Source: a delta proteobacterium MLS_D
Lineage (GTDB): Bacteria > Desulfobacterota > Syntrophia > Syntrophales > UBA2210
NCBI GenBank assembly: GCA_002030015.1
Contig: LQBH01000035.1
Location: 1 to 64,000, forward strand
DNA length: 64,000 nucleotides
Direction of reading: 5' to 3'
In this document: positions 18,714 to 28,024 of the stretch, piece after piece
Numbering within the stretch: position 1 is the first letter of the stretch
How the letters are laid out: each line of letters opens with the position of its first letter
Program-made: the position numbers and the translations under genes
Notes under the pieces: generated by a model
What the model was told of the DNA's origin: nothing
The model's input: the letters and a program-made list of their open reading frames with translations, nothing else
Database searches by the model: none

Positions 18714-18838
18714 GTAATTTTTCTATAGAAAAACTAGAAGGCCGTCAAGGACAAACGCGACAACTCCCTCCTGGTATTTCCTGTTGTCATTGCGCATTCA
18801 AGCCGTTATGATCGCGGAAAAACGAGAATGCCGCGCAC

Positions 18839-19645
18839 ATGATTCCTCTCTCTCACAATCATTTAAAAATATTAAAAAAATTACGCCTGAAAAAATACCG
18901 GGAGCGAGAAGGTCTTTTTATGGCCGAGGGACTTAACGCGTGCGAGGAAGCACTGCGGAGCGGGCGGTACCCGGTCCGGGAGATTATTGTATCGAGCGAC
19001 TTCCTCGAACGCGTTGAAAATAAGGAACTTTCTCGAAGAATACCGGATGATATCACGGTCTATTCCTGTTCCCGCCACGCCATGGAAGAACTTTCCACGG
19101 AGGAAGCCCCCCGCGGTATCATCCTCGTCTGCGGGACAACCACCCGTTCACTCAACGAACTCGAAAGGACGCAGCCGGACAGGCTGCTCTACCTGGAAGG
19201 AGTCGCCGACCCGGGCAACCTGGGCACCATTATGCGCACAGCCCTCTGGTTCGGAACGCGTCACCTGCTGCTGGGGCCCTCCTGTGCCGATCCCTTCAAC
19301 CCGAAAGTCGTCCGCGCATCGGCGGGCGCCTTGTTCGACGCATCACTCTATCGTTCAGTGCCACCGGACGTCCTTGTTTCGTTCGCCCGCAACGAGGGGT
19401 ACAAACTGGCCGCGACGGCACCCCGTGGAAACATGCCCGTCGACAAGTGGAGGCAGGAAGGACGATACATCCTGTTGCTGGGTGGGGAAGCCCGGGGACT
19501 GTCGAGTGAACTTCTGAAGATGGCCGATGCGACGCTTTTCATTCCGGGCTATGGTGCTGCGGAATCCCTCAACGTCGCTGCGGCGGCTGCCATCACGCTC
19601 TACGAACTCTGCAGAAGTGACAGAAAGAAAACTTTACACCGTTGA
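18839..19645 (+). CDS. SpoU/TrmH-family RNA 2'-O-methyltransferase
   Basis: A 268-residue SPOUT methyltransferase that uses S-adenosylmethionine to methylate a ribose in rRNA or tRNA. The N-terminal part (about 1-95) is the L30e-like substrate-binding domain. The C-terminal catalytic part has motif 1 DPGNLGTIMRTA (about 122-133), motif 2 LLLGGEARGL (about 214-223) and motif 3 ESLNVAAAAAITLYEL (about 242-257), which together form the knotted cofactor site. Its target (23S rRNA like RlmB, or tRNA) cannot be told. There is no strong ribosome site upstream of the ATG. It converges with the exporter gene with a 12-base gap. Confidence 0.9.
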   Translation: MIPLSHNHLKILKKLRLKKYREREGLFMAEGLNACEEALRSGRYPVREIIVSSDFLERVENKELSRRIPDDITVYSCSRHAMEELSTEEAPRGIILVCGTTTRSLNELERTQPDRLLYLEGVADPGNLGTIMRTALWFGTRHLLLGPSCADPFNPKVVRASAGALFDASLYRSVPPDVLVSFARNEGYKLAATAPRGNMPVDKWRQEGRYILLLGGEARGLSSELLKMADATLFIPGYGAAESLNVAAAAAITLYELCRSDRKKTLHR

Positions 19646-19657
19646 GGGAGACGCGGA

Positions 19658-20545
19658 CTACACTTTGGGCGTGTCCACCCGGAATCTTGACGGGAAGGAT
19701 ACCTCCGACAGGATCATTCCTACTAAAATCAGCGAAGCGCCGAAAAGTCCTCCCGAACCGAGCCTTTCATTCAGGGCGTAGGCGGCGAACAGGGCTCCGA
19801 AGACCGGCTCCATGCAGAAAATGAGCGCCGTGTGCGTGGGGGTGGTAAAGCGCTGCATGGATGTCTGAACAAAGAAGGCGAACACCGTGGCGAAAAGGAC
19901 GCATATCACCAGTGCGTTCAGTATTTCGGGATGCCACGCCACGATACTGTTTCCGTCGCCGGCGACCACCGCGCCGCCCGTGCTCAGTAGCGCCACGACG
20001 CCGAGTTGAACCGCGGTGAGCCAGTACACGTCGTACAGCCGCGCGTAACGCCCCGTGAAAACAACATGCAGGGCGATAAATACGGCACAGGTCAACGCCA
20101 GCAGGTCACCCACATTGGCCACCCACCTCCCGCCGGTACAAAGGAAAAAAAGTCCGACAGACGCCATGATCACGCCTGCGATCATGAACCCCGTCAGGCG
20201 CTGCTTCAGGAAAACGCCGCTGATAATGGAGACAAACAGGACATTCAGGCCCGTAAGAAAAGCCGTATTGGACGCCGTGGTCCAGGCCAGGGCCGCCGTT
20301 TGAAACGCGAAGGCCCCGAAAAGCAGCGCGCCCAGCGTCAGCCCCTTCAACACGACGTCTCCTGAAATGGGGCGGCGTGCGACGACGCAGATGCCGGCCA
20401 TGATGATAAACGCCAGAATAAAACGCTGGGAAAGAAAAAGGAATACGCCGACCACTTCTACGGCTTCCTTGACAATGACGAAGGTCAGGCCCCAGAAGAC
20501 GGTAACCGCAAGCAACAGTCCGTCGGCACCCAGCTTTTTCAGCAT
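19658..20545 (-). CDS. EamA/DMT-family transporter
   Basis: A 295-residue inner-membrane protein with about 10 hydrophobic segments arranged as two EamA repeats of five helices (about 7-135 and 150-285). The first has the typical FWGLTFVIVKEA start. Members export amino acids, metabolites or drugs; the cargo here is unknown. It diverges from the amino-acid ABC importer at 20728, with about 180 bases between the starts. Confidence 0.88.
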   Translation of the reverse strand: MLKKLGADGLLLAVTVFWGLTFVIVKEAVEVVGVFLFLSQRFILAFIIMAGICVVARRPISGDVVLKGLTLGALLFGAFAFQTAALAWTTASNTAFLTGLNVLFVSIISGVFLKQRLTGFMIAGVIMASVGLFFLCTGGRWVANVGDLLALTCAVFIALHVVFTGRYARLYDVYWLTAVQLGVVALLSTGGAVVAGDGNSIVAWHPEILNALVICVLFATVFAFFVQTSMQRFTTPTHTALIFCMEPVFGALFAAYALNERLGSGGLFGASLILVGMILSEVSFPSRFRVDTPKV

Positions 20546-20642
20546 TGAATAAGAGCAACTCCGAAAAATAGTATTTCAGCGGCATTCGCGTCCCGGCTTT
20601 ATATCTCCTATTTTAAGGGGAAACACAAATGGTTTATTTGTC

Positions 20643-20671
20643 TTGACAAGACGATACCTCAATAGTAACAA
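20643..20671 (+). promoter_or_regulatory. Sigma70-type promoter for the amino-acid ABC operon
   Basis: A perfect TTGACA is followed after 17 bases by TAACAA, with the start codon 56 bases further on. The -10 box is weak but the position fits. Confidence 0.5.
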
Positions 20672-20727
20672 CAGCTTGTATTTTTGCAGGCAAGCACATA
20701 CTACGTTCCCTCAAGAAGGAGGAATCC

Positions 20728-21492
20728 ATGAACATCTTCCGCGTTATTTTTTCCCTGTTTGTCGCATTTTTATTGATGGCCGCTCCCCAGGGCGCCGTGA
20801 CAGCAACGGCCGACGATACGCCCCGTTCAATCACAGTCGCCACCGACGCCACCTGGCCACCTATGGAGATGGTTGACGAAAACAAAAACATCGTCGGCTT
20901 CGACATCGACTTTTTCACGGCCGTCGCCAAGGAGGCCGGGCTGGACGTGCAATTCAAAAACACGGCCTGGGACGGTATTTTCGCGGGAATCGCCGCCGGC
21001 AAATACGACGCCATCATTTCATCGGTGACCATCACCGAGGAACGCCGTGAAACGATGGACTTTTCGCTGCCCTACATTAACGCGGGGCAGGTACTCATCG
21101 TTCCCCGCGAGGTCGATGACGTGACGGTCCTCGACGACCTGAAAGGCAAGCGCGTGGGCGCGCAGATCGGGACCACGGGCGCTTTCGAGGTGACGAAAAC
21201 GGACGGTGTCGAACTGAGATCCTACGACGAAATCGGGCTTGCTTTCGAAGACATGGCGGCGGGGCGGATCCACGCCGTGGTGTGCGACACCCCGGTGGCG
21301 GCCAACTACGCCCTGCAGCGCGATGAGTACCGGGACAAGTTCAAAATCGTGGGCGAACCCTTCACCGACGAATACTACGGCATCGTGGTACGAAAGGGCA
21401 ACCAGGCGCTTCTTGATCTCATCAACAAGGGTATCAAGGCGGTACAGGAAAAAGGCATCGACAAAGAACTGGAAGACACGTGGCTCAGGTAA
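20728..21492 (+). CDS. Polar amino-acid ABC transporter, periplasmic binding protein
   Basis: A 254-residue family 3 solute-binding protein. A signal peptide (about 1-29, AVTATA-like end) leads to ITVATDATWPPMEMVD and GFDIDFFTAVAKEAGL, the usual opening of glutamine/arginine/histidine binding proteins. The DGIFAGIAAGKYDAIISSVTITEERR block contacts the ligand alpha-carboxylate through the conserved arginine. It delivers its amino acid to the permease and ATPase encoded just downstream. The start has an AGGAGG site. The permease start overlaps its end. The ligand is probably a polar amino acid, not further resolved. Confidence 0.93.
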   Translation: MNIFRVIFSLFVAFLLMAAPQGAVTATADDTPRSITVATDATWPPMEMVDENKNIVGFDIDFFTAVAKEAGLDVQFKNTAWDGIFAGIAAGKYDAIISSVTITEERRETMDFSLPYINAGQVLIVPREVDDVTVLDDLKGKRVGAQIGTTGAFEVTKTDGVELRSYDEIGLAFEDMAAGRIHAVVCDTPVAANYALQRDEYRDKFKIVGEPFTDEYYGIVVRKGNQALLDLINKGIKAVQEKGIDKELEDTWLR

Positions 21493-22277
21493 CCGACAGC
21501 AAGTCTCCCAAGACGGTTATCGCCGTCACTGACGGCAGTGCCATTCCCACCAGGCGGGATCTGGGCCTGTTCACGGCGTGGAGGGTCTCTTTCGTGGGGG
21601 CCCTCCTGATCGTGATCGCGCTGGTCACCTTAAAACCCGATCCCTACTGGGAGATCCTCAAATTTCTTCCCGACGGTATTGTGGTCACTTTCCAGGTGAC
21701 CGTCATGTCCATTCTGCTCGCCCTCGTCATCGGTCTTTTTACCGGGCTGGGCCGCCTGTCCAGTAATAAAATAATCAACGGCATCGCCTCGGTCTACGTG
21801 GAAGTCGTGCGGGGCATCCCCCTGCTGGTACAGTTGTTTTATATTTATTTCGCTCTCGGGCGCATCGTTAATGTGCCGCCTTTAACGAGCGCTGTCGTGG
21901 CCATGGCCGTTTGCTACGGCGCCTACATGGGGGAGATATTCCGGGCCGGCATCGAGTCCATTCACAAGGGACAGCGGGAAGCGGCACGATCTCTGGGCAT
22001 GACGTCCGTGCAGACCATGCGCTACGTGATCCTTCCCCAGGCGGTCAAAACAATCCTGCCGCCCATCGGAAATGAATTCGTGGCGCTCCTGAAAGATTCA
22101 TCGCTGGTCTCCATTCTGGCGGTTTCCGACCTGCTCAGGCGGGGCCGTGAATTCGCCGCCCAGTCGTTCACCTATTTCGAAACATACACCATGGTGGCAT
22201 TGATGTACCTGATCATCACTCTTTTCCTTTCAAAACTTATCAGCATCATGGAGGAACGCATCAGTGTCGAGAAATAA
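21480..22277 (+). CDS. Polar amino-acid ABC transporter, permease
   Basis: A 265-residue HisM/GlnP-type permease with about five to six membrane helices. The EAA loop that docks the ATPase reads [34 protein letters not shown] near residues 164-197. The [19 protein letters not shown] block (about 109-127) is typical of the HEQRO subfamily. The N-terminal 35 residues are hydrophilic. The start is a GTG at 21480 inside the end of the binding-protein gene; a slightly later start is possible. It probably forms a homodimer since only one permease is present. Confidence 0.92.
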   Translation: MAQVTDSKSPKTVIAVTDGSAIPTRRDLGLFTAWRVSFVGALLIVIALVTLKPDPYWEILKFLPDGIVVTFQVTVMSILLALVIGLFTGLGRLSSNKIINGIASVYVEVVRGIPLLVQLFYIYFALGRIVNVPPLTSAVVAMAVCYGAYMGEIFRAGIESIHKGQREAARSLGMTSVQTMRYVILPQAVKTILPPIGNEFVALLKDSSLVSILAVSDLLRRGREFAAQSFTYFETYTMVALMYLIITLFLSKLISIMEERISVEK

Positions 22278-23004
22278 CGTGATAATCCAGGTGCGAAACG
22301 TGGTGAAACATTTCGGTGCTTTAAAAGCGCTCGATAATGTTTCACTCGATGTGTACGACGGAGAAAAACTGGTTATCATCGGCCCCAGCGGCTCGGGCAA
22401 AAGCACACTGCTGCGGGCGCTCAACCGGCTTGAGACTGTGGACTCGGGTCAGATTTTCGTCGACGGCGTGCAGATCAACGATCAACAAACGGACATCAAT
22501 AAAGTGCGGGAAGAAATCGGCATGGTCTTCCAGTCCTTCAATCTTTTCCCCCACAAGACGGTCCTTGAAAACGTCAACCTGGCCCAGATGGTGGTTCGGA
22601 AACGGTCGCGCCGGGAGGCGACGGAAATATCCCGGGCGTTGCTCACGAAGGTGTTTATCTCGGAAAAAGAAGACCAGTATCCATCGAAATTGTCCGGCGG
22701 GCAGCAACAACGCGTGGCCATAGCACGTGCGCTTGCCATGAAGCCGAAGGTCATGCTTTTCGATGAACCAACGTCCGCCCTAGACCCTGAAACCATTGGC
22801 GAAGTCCTGGACGTCATGAAGAATCTCGCGCTGGACGGCATGACCATGATCGTCGTCACGCACGAGATGGGCTTTGCCCGCGAGGTGGCCGACCGGGTCA
22901 TCTTTATGGACTGCGGGGCCATCCTCGAGGAAGGCACGCCGGAACACTTCTTTACCAATCCCACGCAGGAACGAACCCGGTTGTTCCTGAACCAGATCCT
23001 CTAG
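22264..23004 (+). CDS. Polar amino-acid ABC transporter, ATP-binding protein
   Basis: A 246-residue GlnQ/HisP-like ATPase. Walker A is GPSGSGKST (about 40-48), the signature is [15 protein letters not shown] (about 140-154), Walker B is [12 protein letters not shown] (about 162-173), and the switch His is in VVTHEMG. It powers import of the amino acid bound by the protein encoded at 20728. The GTG start at 22264 follows a GGAGG site and overlaps the permease end by 14 bases. It closes the three-gene operon and converges with the KamA-family gene. Confidence 0.95.
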   Translation: MSRNNVIIQVRNVVKHFGALKALDNVSLDVYDGEKLVIIGPSGSGKSTLLRALNRLETVDSGQIFVDGVQINDQQTDINKVREEIGMVFQSFNLFPHKTVLENVNLAQMVVRKRSRREATEISRALLTKVFISEKEDQYPSKLSGGQQQRVAIARALAMKPKVMLFDEPTSALDPETIGEVLDVMKNLALDGMTMIVVTHEMGFAREVADRVIFMDCGAILEEGTPEHFFTNPTQERTRLFLNQIL

Positions 23005-23013
23005 TTTACTCCG

Positions 23014-23037
23014 GATGGGCGGGTAAAATCCCGCATC
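23014..23037. terminator. Small hairpin between convergent genes
   Basis: GCGGG and CCCGC with flanking GAT/ATC surround an AT-rich loop in the 39-base gap between the ABC ATPase and KamA-family stop codons. Short, so only a weak call. Confidence 0.35.
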
Positions 23038-23043
23038 ATATCG

Positions 23044-24846
23044 CTAATAATAATACCAGATGGTCTTGTACAGATCGACGTCTTCGCCCGCCGCTTTCAG
23101 GCGTTCCAGGTAGTCATAGATGGAAACGTCCACATGCACGTAGGTATCGACGAGCTTAATATTTTTTTCCCAGGGATGAAATTCATAGACCCGCCGTCCG
23201 TCCGGCAGGATTGATATCAGATCGCGGTGCTGGGCGGCCCTGAGATAATTTTTGCCGAGGCGGGGAACGTTGAAGACGACTTCGTCGGTGCGGACCGTGC
23301 CGGGAAAGAGCCGGGCCCCCTCGGACTGTTCCTGCAGAAGCCGCGCCAGCGGTACCCTGAAATCGTTTGTCTCTTCCTTTCCTTTTGTGTTGAAGGTGTA
23401 ATAGGGAGTAACCCCGATCAATCGCAGCTTGTTCCGCAGATAGGAGGCTTCGTATTTTCTGGAATTAAAGAACGTATAGACCAGCTGGTTGTAAACGCTG
23501 ATACCGGCATGCCTGAATTTCTGCACCGCCTCCATCATCTGCGGCGTAATCTCGTAGGCGTGTTCACAGTGCGTGACGACAAGGACTTCTCGCCGCCCGG
23601 GCTGGTGGTACCGACTGACAATTTTAACAAACTCGTCGGTAATTCTCTGTGGCAGAGTGATGGGCGTTCTTGTCCCGATACGAATGCGCTCAACGTGGTC
23701 GATCCGCGAAAGATCCGACAGGATTTTTTCCATTCGCCTGTCCGAAAGCAACAAAGGATCACCCCCTGTGACAAGTACTTCACGTATCTCCCTGGTTTCC
23801 TCGATCCACCGGACAGCCTCATCGAGCGCCTTCTTCGGCATCCCCTTTTCCGAGGGCAGGCAGACATCGTCGATTTCCCAGTTTCGCTGGCAATAGACGC
23901 ATATCTGGGGACAGGTGACGATGGGCTTCAGGATCACGATCATGGGATAGCGACGGGTAATGCCGTCGATGGGAGATGTGTCCCGCTCAAGCATAAAGTC
24001 CATTGACTGGCCCTCGTTCCGGGCACGCAGGAAGGATTCCACGTAATACCTGGACGGAATTACCTGGGCGCGGACGGTTCGGTCGCGCATTGAATCCGGT
24101 TCATTGTCCATGAGCGACACATAATAAGGCGTTATGCCGAAGGGCAGGCTATGCCGCCGGGCCTCCCGTACCGCCTCTTCTTCCTCGGCGGACACATATA
24201 CCAGTTCCTTGAGCGTATCGGCATCCCGAATTACGTGGCGCACCTGCCACCGCCAGTCGTTCCAGTCCTCGTCACTTCCGTCGAAATAATCCAGAATCCG
24301 TTGCTTATTCCGCTCACGCGTTTCGACAACCTCCTCATCCATTCCCCAGGTGTAGCGCTCGACCAGGCTGTGAATACCCGCGGCCATTTCGGAAAGATCT
24401 CTGGATCTGATCTCGGCGGCTTCCCGCCCCTCGGAAGCGAAACAATCCGTCACCTCCGAGTCGTCGTAAATACTTATATGGCCGGTTATCCCCCAGACAA
24501 GGTGTTGCATTTCGGCGAAGAACCCCGGCGCGGTAGGTTCCAGCTTATCAGTGTTCGTCCCGTGGACCAGGTCGACGCAATACTGCAGAAGGCTGAATCC
24601 CGCCATGCGTTCGTTCCTGCGGGATAAAATGTTTTCGAAGGCCGCTATGGCGCTTCGCACACCCACCCAGATGAGGGGGTGCATATCCCTGTCCCGGTCA
24701 TAACGGACCATAAGTTCATTGTAGAGATAATTTCTCATCTCGCTTCGCACGAAGCGCACATCGTCAGAAGAAAGAAGTATTTCCCGCAGCCTCGGAGCCG
24801 CCTCAAACACCTCCAACAATTTCATCTTCAGATCTTCTCGATTCAT
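23044..24846 (-). CDS. KamA-family radical SAM protein with long N-terminal extension
   Basis: A 600-residue protein; classical lysine 2,3-aminomutases have about 415. Residues 1-165 are an extra, mostly helical part of unknown role. From about 170 the KamA pattern begins (SDEDWNDWRWQ at 191-201). The radical SAM cluster motif CPQICVYC has cysteines at 312, 316 and 319, and the VTGGDPLLL block starts at 359. Lys532 in VPRLGKNY is the likely PLP lysine. The aspartates that hold the lysine side chain in the Clostridium enzyme (293 and 330 there) have no clear counterparts in TFNTKGKEETNDFR and VFNVPRLGK. It may be an aminomutase for another amino acid or a different PLP/SAM reaction. The start at 24846 has AGGAGAG. 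Confidence 0.82.
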   Translation of the reverse strand: MNREDLKMKLLEVFEAAPRLREILLSSDDVRFVRSEMRNYLYNELMVRYDRDRDMHPLIWVGVRSAIAAFENILSRRNERMAGFSLLQYCVDLVHGTNTDKLEPTAPGFFAEMQHLVWGITGHISIYDDSEVTDCFASEGREAAEIRSRDLSEMAAGIHSLVERYTWGMDEEVVETRERNKQRILDYFDGSDEDWNDWRWQVRHVIRDADTLKELVYVSAEEEEAVREARRHSLPFGITPYYVSLMDNEPDSMRDRTVRAQVIPSRYYVESFLRARNEGQSMDFMLERDTSPIDGITRRYPMIVILKPIVTCPQICVYCQRNWEIDDVCLPSEKGMPKKALDEAVRWIEETREIREVLVTGGDPLLLSDRRMEKILSDLSRIDHVERIRIGTRTPITLPQRITDEFVKIVSRYHQPGRREVLVVTHCEHAYEITPQMMEAVQKFRHAGISVYNQLVYTFFNSRKYEASYLRNKLRLIGVTPYYTFNTKGKEETNDFRVPLARLLQEQSEGARLFPGTVRTDEVVFNVPRLGKNYLRAAQHRDLISILPDGRRVYEFHPWEKNIKLVDTYVHVDVSIYDYLERLKAAGEDVDLYKTIWYYY

Positions 24847-25153
24847 TACTGCTCTCCTGTACGGTTTCCCGCCGTCCCGGCATCGCCCGTCCGGTAAAGA
24901 TTCTTTTCCGGAAAGCCCCCCCGGCCACACCATGAAATGACATTGCGATATATGTGCCGCGAAAGCCGATCTACCCGGCGATGAACGGATATTGGTGAAT
25001 ACAGCGGAATATGCTGCACTCTCGATTTTCTAGCACAAGTTTTTTTTAATTGAAAGCATTCATGTAACAGCCTTTCTCCTGTTTCCAGCCCCCGGAATCG
25101 GTTATAATAATCATGAATCGATCTCTATCGTTTCGAAAGACGGGAATGATTTC
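24847..25153. promoter_or_regulatory. Divergent intergenic region between the KamA-like and Na/phosphate genes
   Basis: About 300 bases with no gene. A perfect TATAAT at 25103-25108 points toward the Na/phosphate gene, but the -35 box (TGTTTC at 25080-25085) is poor. The AT-rich stretch around 25045-25065 may hold a promoter for the other direction. No clear operator palindrome was seen. Confidence 0.4.
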
Positions 25154-26767
25154 GTGTATGATTGTATTACAGCTGCAACGGGTCTCGTACTGTTTCTGTT
25201 CGCGATGGTCCGTCTCACCACGACCGTCCGCCGCACAGTTACAAGCATTCGCACGCGGGAACTGTTCAGGTATGCCGTTCGAACACCGCTCTGGGGAATA
25301 ATCACCGGAATCCTGATAACGATCCTCTTTCAGAGCAGCTCGGCGACGACGGTACTTACGGTGGGACTGGTCAGCGCCGGCCTGTTGAGCTTTTTCCATT
25401 CCCTGGGCGTCCTGCTTGGCGCCGATATCGGGACCACCCTCACGGTACAGTTTGTCGTATGGCGCGTTACCGATATTTCTCCACTGTTGCTGATAGGCGG
25501 GGCGTTGCTCTGGGCGACGGGGAAGAAGCGACTCGCGTCGCCGGGGGAAGGCATTTTCTATTTCGGCCTCATGTTTTTCGGCCTCAGCCTTGTAACCCAG
25601 AGTACGGAATTTCTCAGGGAGAGCCCGGCCGCGCTTCGTTTTTTTCAGGAAACCACCGACCCTCTGGCGGGAGTTCTTATCGGGTGCGTGTTCACCGCGC
25701 TCGTTCAGTCATCAGCCGTTCTTATCGCACTCCTGGTTATTCTTGCCGGACATGATCTCGTCACTGTTGAAACCGCGCTGCCTTTTGTCCTGGGAGCGAA
25801 CCTCGGTACCGCGGCCACGGCGATTATCGCCGCGACCGCCTCCAATTCGGAAGGCAGGCGCGTCGCCTTTTCGCACACCTTCTTCAAGGCCGCCGGCGTC
25901 GCCCTGTTTCTGGCGGTTCTTTCACCGTTTGCCACCGTGCTCAAAACCTGTTCGACAAGCGTTCCACAGCAGATAGCCCTGTCTCATATCGTTTTCAACC
26001 TGGTCGTGGCTGTCCTGTTTCTCCCGTTCTTACCTGTGTTCGCGCGTTTCGCCCTGCGGATCATTCCGCAACGGGGAGAAACCCTGCCGCTCTGGCCCGA
26101 GTTTATCGACGACAGGCTGCTTTCGGAACCGGAAGCGGCCCTCGAAGCGACCCGCAGAGAAATGGAGCGGGAAATGGCGCTTGCCAGGCACATGTATACC
26201 CTCGCCGTAAATCTCGTTATAAAATTTCAGCCCGGTCCGGTCCGGACTATCGGGTACATGGAAAGTGTGGTCAACTCCCTGAAGCGGGAGATCGGAGGAT
26301 TTCTCAGGCTCGTATCGGAGCACCCGCTCTCCGAGGCCATGTCGAAACGTCTTTTTTTCTATTCATCGCTGGTGAACGATATCGAACGTATCGCTGATCA
26401 TGCCGTTAACATCAGCGAGCTTGCGGAACTGAAGGAACAGAACGGGATCTGCTTTTCAGAAGCGGCCGACCGTGATCTCGCCGACATACTGGCCCTCGTT
26501 AACGCGAACCTGGAAGACGCATTTTCTCTCGTGAAAACCGGCGGCGAGGAAATAATCCTCAACATTTTCACCCGCGAGGAGCTGGTTGACCGCATGGTCG
26601 CCGATGCCGAAACAGGACACCTGGAGCGCTATCATCGCGGCATCTGCCTGGCCGAAGCCGGCCCCATTTTTATCGACATTCTGGTCAACCTGGAGCGCAT
26701 ATCAGACCACTGCGAAAATATTGCTGAATATTTCCGGGATCTCGCTTCCGGCGGGGAAAGCCACTAA
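25154..26767 (+). CDS. Na+/phosphate cotransporter family protein (NptA/PNaS) with PhoU-like domain
   Basis: A 537-residue inner-membrane protein. Two inverted Na/Pi repeats carry the signature FQSSSATT (about 58-65) and VQSSAVL (about 185-191), and LGADIGTT and LGANLGTA are the matching second motifs. Eight or nine hydrophobic segments occupy the first 300 residues. The C-terminal 200 residues are helical and resemble a PhoU domain. It moves phosphate, probably with Na+, with the soluble domain as a likely regulator. The start is a GTG; a start shortly downstream is possible, as the hydrophobic part begins almost at once. It converges with the VWA gene. Confidence 0.88.
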   Translation: MYDCITAATGLVLFLFAMVRLTTTVRRTVTSIRTRELFRYAVRTPLWGIITGILITILFQSSSATTVLTVGLVSAGLLSFFHSLGVLLGADIGTTLTVQFVVWRVTDISPLLLIGGALLWATGKKRLASPGEGIFYFGLMFFGLSLVTQSTEFLRESPAALRFFQETTDPLAGVLIGCVFTALVQSSAVLIALLVILAGHDLVTVETALPFVLGANLGTAATAIIAATASNSEGRRVAFSHTFFKAAGVALFLAVLSPFATVLKTCSTSVPQQIALSHIVFNLVVAVLFLPFLPVFARFALRIIPQRGETLPLWPEFIDDRLLSEPEAALEATRREMEREMALARHMYTLAVNLVIKFQPGPVRTIGYMESVVNSLKREIGGFLRLVSEHPLSEAMSKRLFFYSSLVNDIERIADHAVNISELAELKEQNGICFSEAADRDLADILALVNANLEDAFSLVKTGGEEIILNIFTREELVDRMVADAETGHLERYHRGICLAEAGPIFIDILVNLERISDHCENIAEYFRDLASGGESH

Positions 26768-26793
26768 CGAACGCCACCAGCACGCCGGACATG

Positions 26794-27987
26794 TCAGTGA
26801 CGAGCCGTGAGATACTGGACGGCCTCGTCGAGGCCATCCAGCGTCAGGGGAAACATGGGGAAAATGCGCCGAATGGCGCTTATCGTCCAGACAAATTCCC
26901 ATTCGTCAAGAGGGGCGGGATTCATCCATACCGCATGCCGGAACGTATCAGCCAGCAGGCGGAGATTTTCGATGCTTGGCGTGCGGGATGACGTTCCGAA
27001 ATAAATGGATCCTCCTTTTGACACCAGTTCGTACTGGGCCATGCTGGCGTCGCCGACAATAATAATCCTGGTTTCCGGATCCTTTACCGCAATGTCGAGC
27101 ACCGATTCGGGTTTCCGCCGCCGGGGCGGATCAAGCCACACCTCGTCATAGATGGTATTGTGAAAATAGTAGGTGGTAAGATCCTTGAACTGGTTCCTGG
27201 CGTAGTCAAAAAGGGTTTTCACCACGTGAATGTAGGGATCCATGGACCAACCACCGTTGTCTATCAAGAGAATAACCTTCAGCCGGTCCATCAGGCGCCG
27301 GTCAAAAATGATTTCGATTTCACCCGCATTGCGCATGGTTTCGTAGATCGTTTTGTCCACGTTGACCACGTCCCGTGGACCTTCCGGCGCCATTCGGCGC
27401 AGGCGTTTTAATGCCTCGCCCATCTGTGACTGGGTAAGCGGCCCGTCCTGCGAGTAATCCTTGTACCGGCGGTCCATTGCCACTTGCACAGCCGATTTGT
27501 TCTTTGATGCGCCGCCCACACGCATTCCGCCGGGATGAAACCCGGAATGGCCGACGGGCGACGATCCACCCGTACCAATCCACTTGGACCCGCCGTGATG
27601 TTCTTCCGTCTGGTCCTTGAGACGGTCGAGAAAATACTGCACCACCTCTTCCGGGGTCATCGCATTCAACTGTTCTTCGGAAATACCCAGGACCGAAGCA
27701 AGTTCCTTCGGATTTTTCAGCCACTCGTTGAGCAGTGACCGGGTCACCTCGTCGAGTTCCGTCTCGTCGAGATCGGCCAGGTCCGCCCCTCTGAAATAAT
27801 GGGCGAAAATCTGGTCATAGAGATCGAAATAACGCTCGCTCTTAATCAGGATCGACCGGGCAACCGAGTAAAAATCATCGACGGAAAACACCAGTCCCTT
27901 GCTCAGGGCCTGGTGAAGCCGCAGAAAGGAGGTAGGGGTGACGGGCACCCCCCGTTCTTTCAGGGTAAAGAAAAATGCCGAAAACAC
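26794..27987 (-). CDS. VWA-domain (CoxE-like) protein
   Basis: A 397-residue protein. The N-terminal half is helical with a Gly/His-rich linker (about 135-165); the C-terminal half (about 230-395) is a von Willebrand A domain. The metal site that normally reads DxSxS is DNGGWS here (near 243-248), so metal binding is doubtful. Proteins of this type work with a MoxR AAA+ ATPase as a chaperone pair that inserts metals or assembles enzymes; CoxE-CoxD for CO dehydrogenase is one example. The MoxR gene is directly upstream, 37 bases away. The client enzyme is unknown. Confidence 0.82.
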   Translation of the reverse strand: MFSAFFFTLKERGVPVTPTSFLRLHQALSKGLVFSVDDFYSVARSILIKSERYFDLYDQIFAHYFRGADLADLDETELDEVTRSLLNEWLKNPKELASVLGISEEQLNAMTPEEVVQYFLDRLKDQTEEHHGGSKWIGTGGSSPVGHSGFHPGGMRVGGASKNKSAVQVAMDRRYKDYSQDGPLTQSQMGEALKRLRRMAPEGPRDVVNVDKTIYETMRNAGEIEIIFDRRLMDRLKVILLIDNGGWSMDPYIHVVKTLFDYARNQFKDLTTYYFHNTIYDEVWLDPPRRRKPESVLDIAVKDPETRIIIVGDASMAQYELVSKGGSIYFGTSSRTPSIENLRLLADTFRHAVWMNPAPLDEWEFVWTISAIRRIFPMFPLTLDGLDEAVQYLTARH

Positions 27988-28024
27988 GTATTTCTTCCTC
28001 CGCGCGCCGCGTTTCGCCGGCTGA

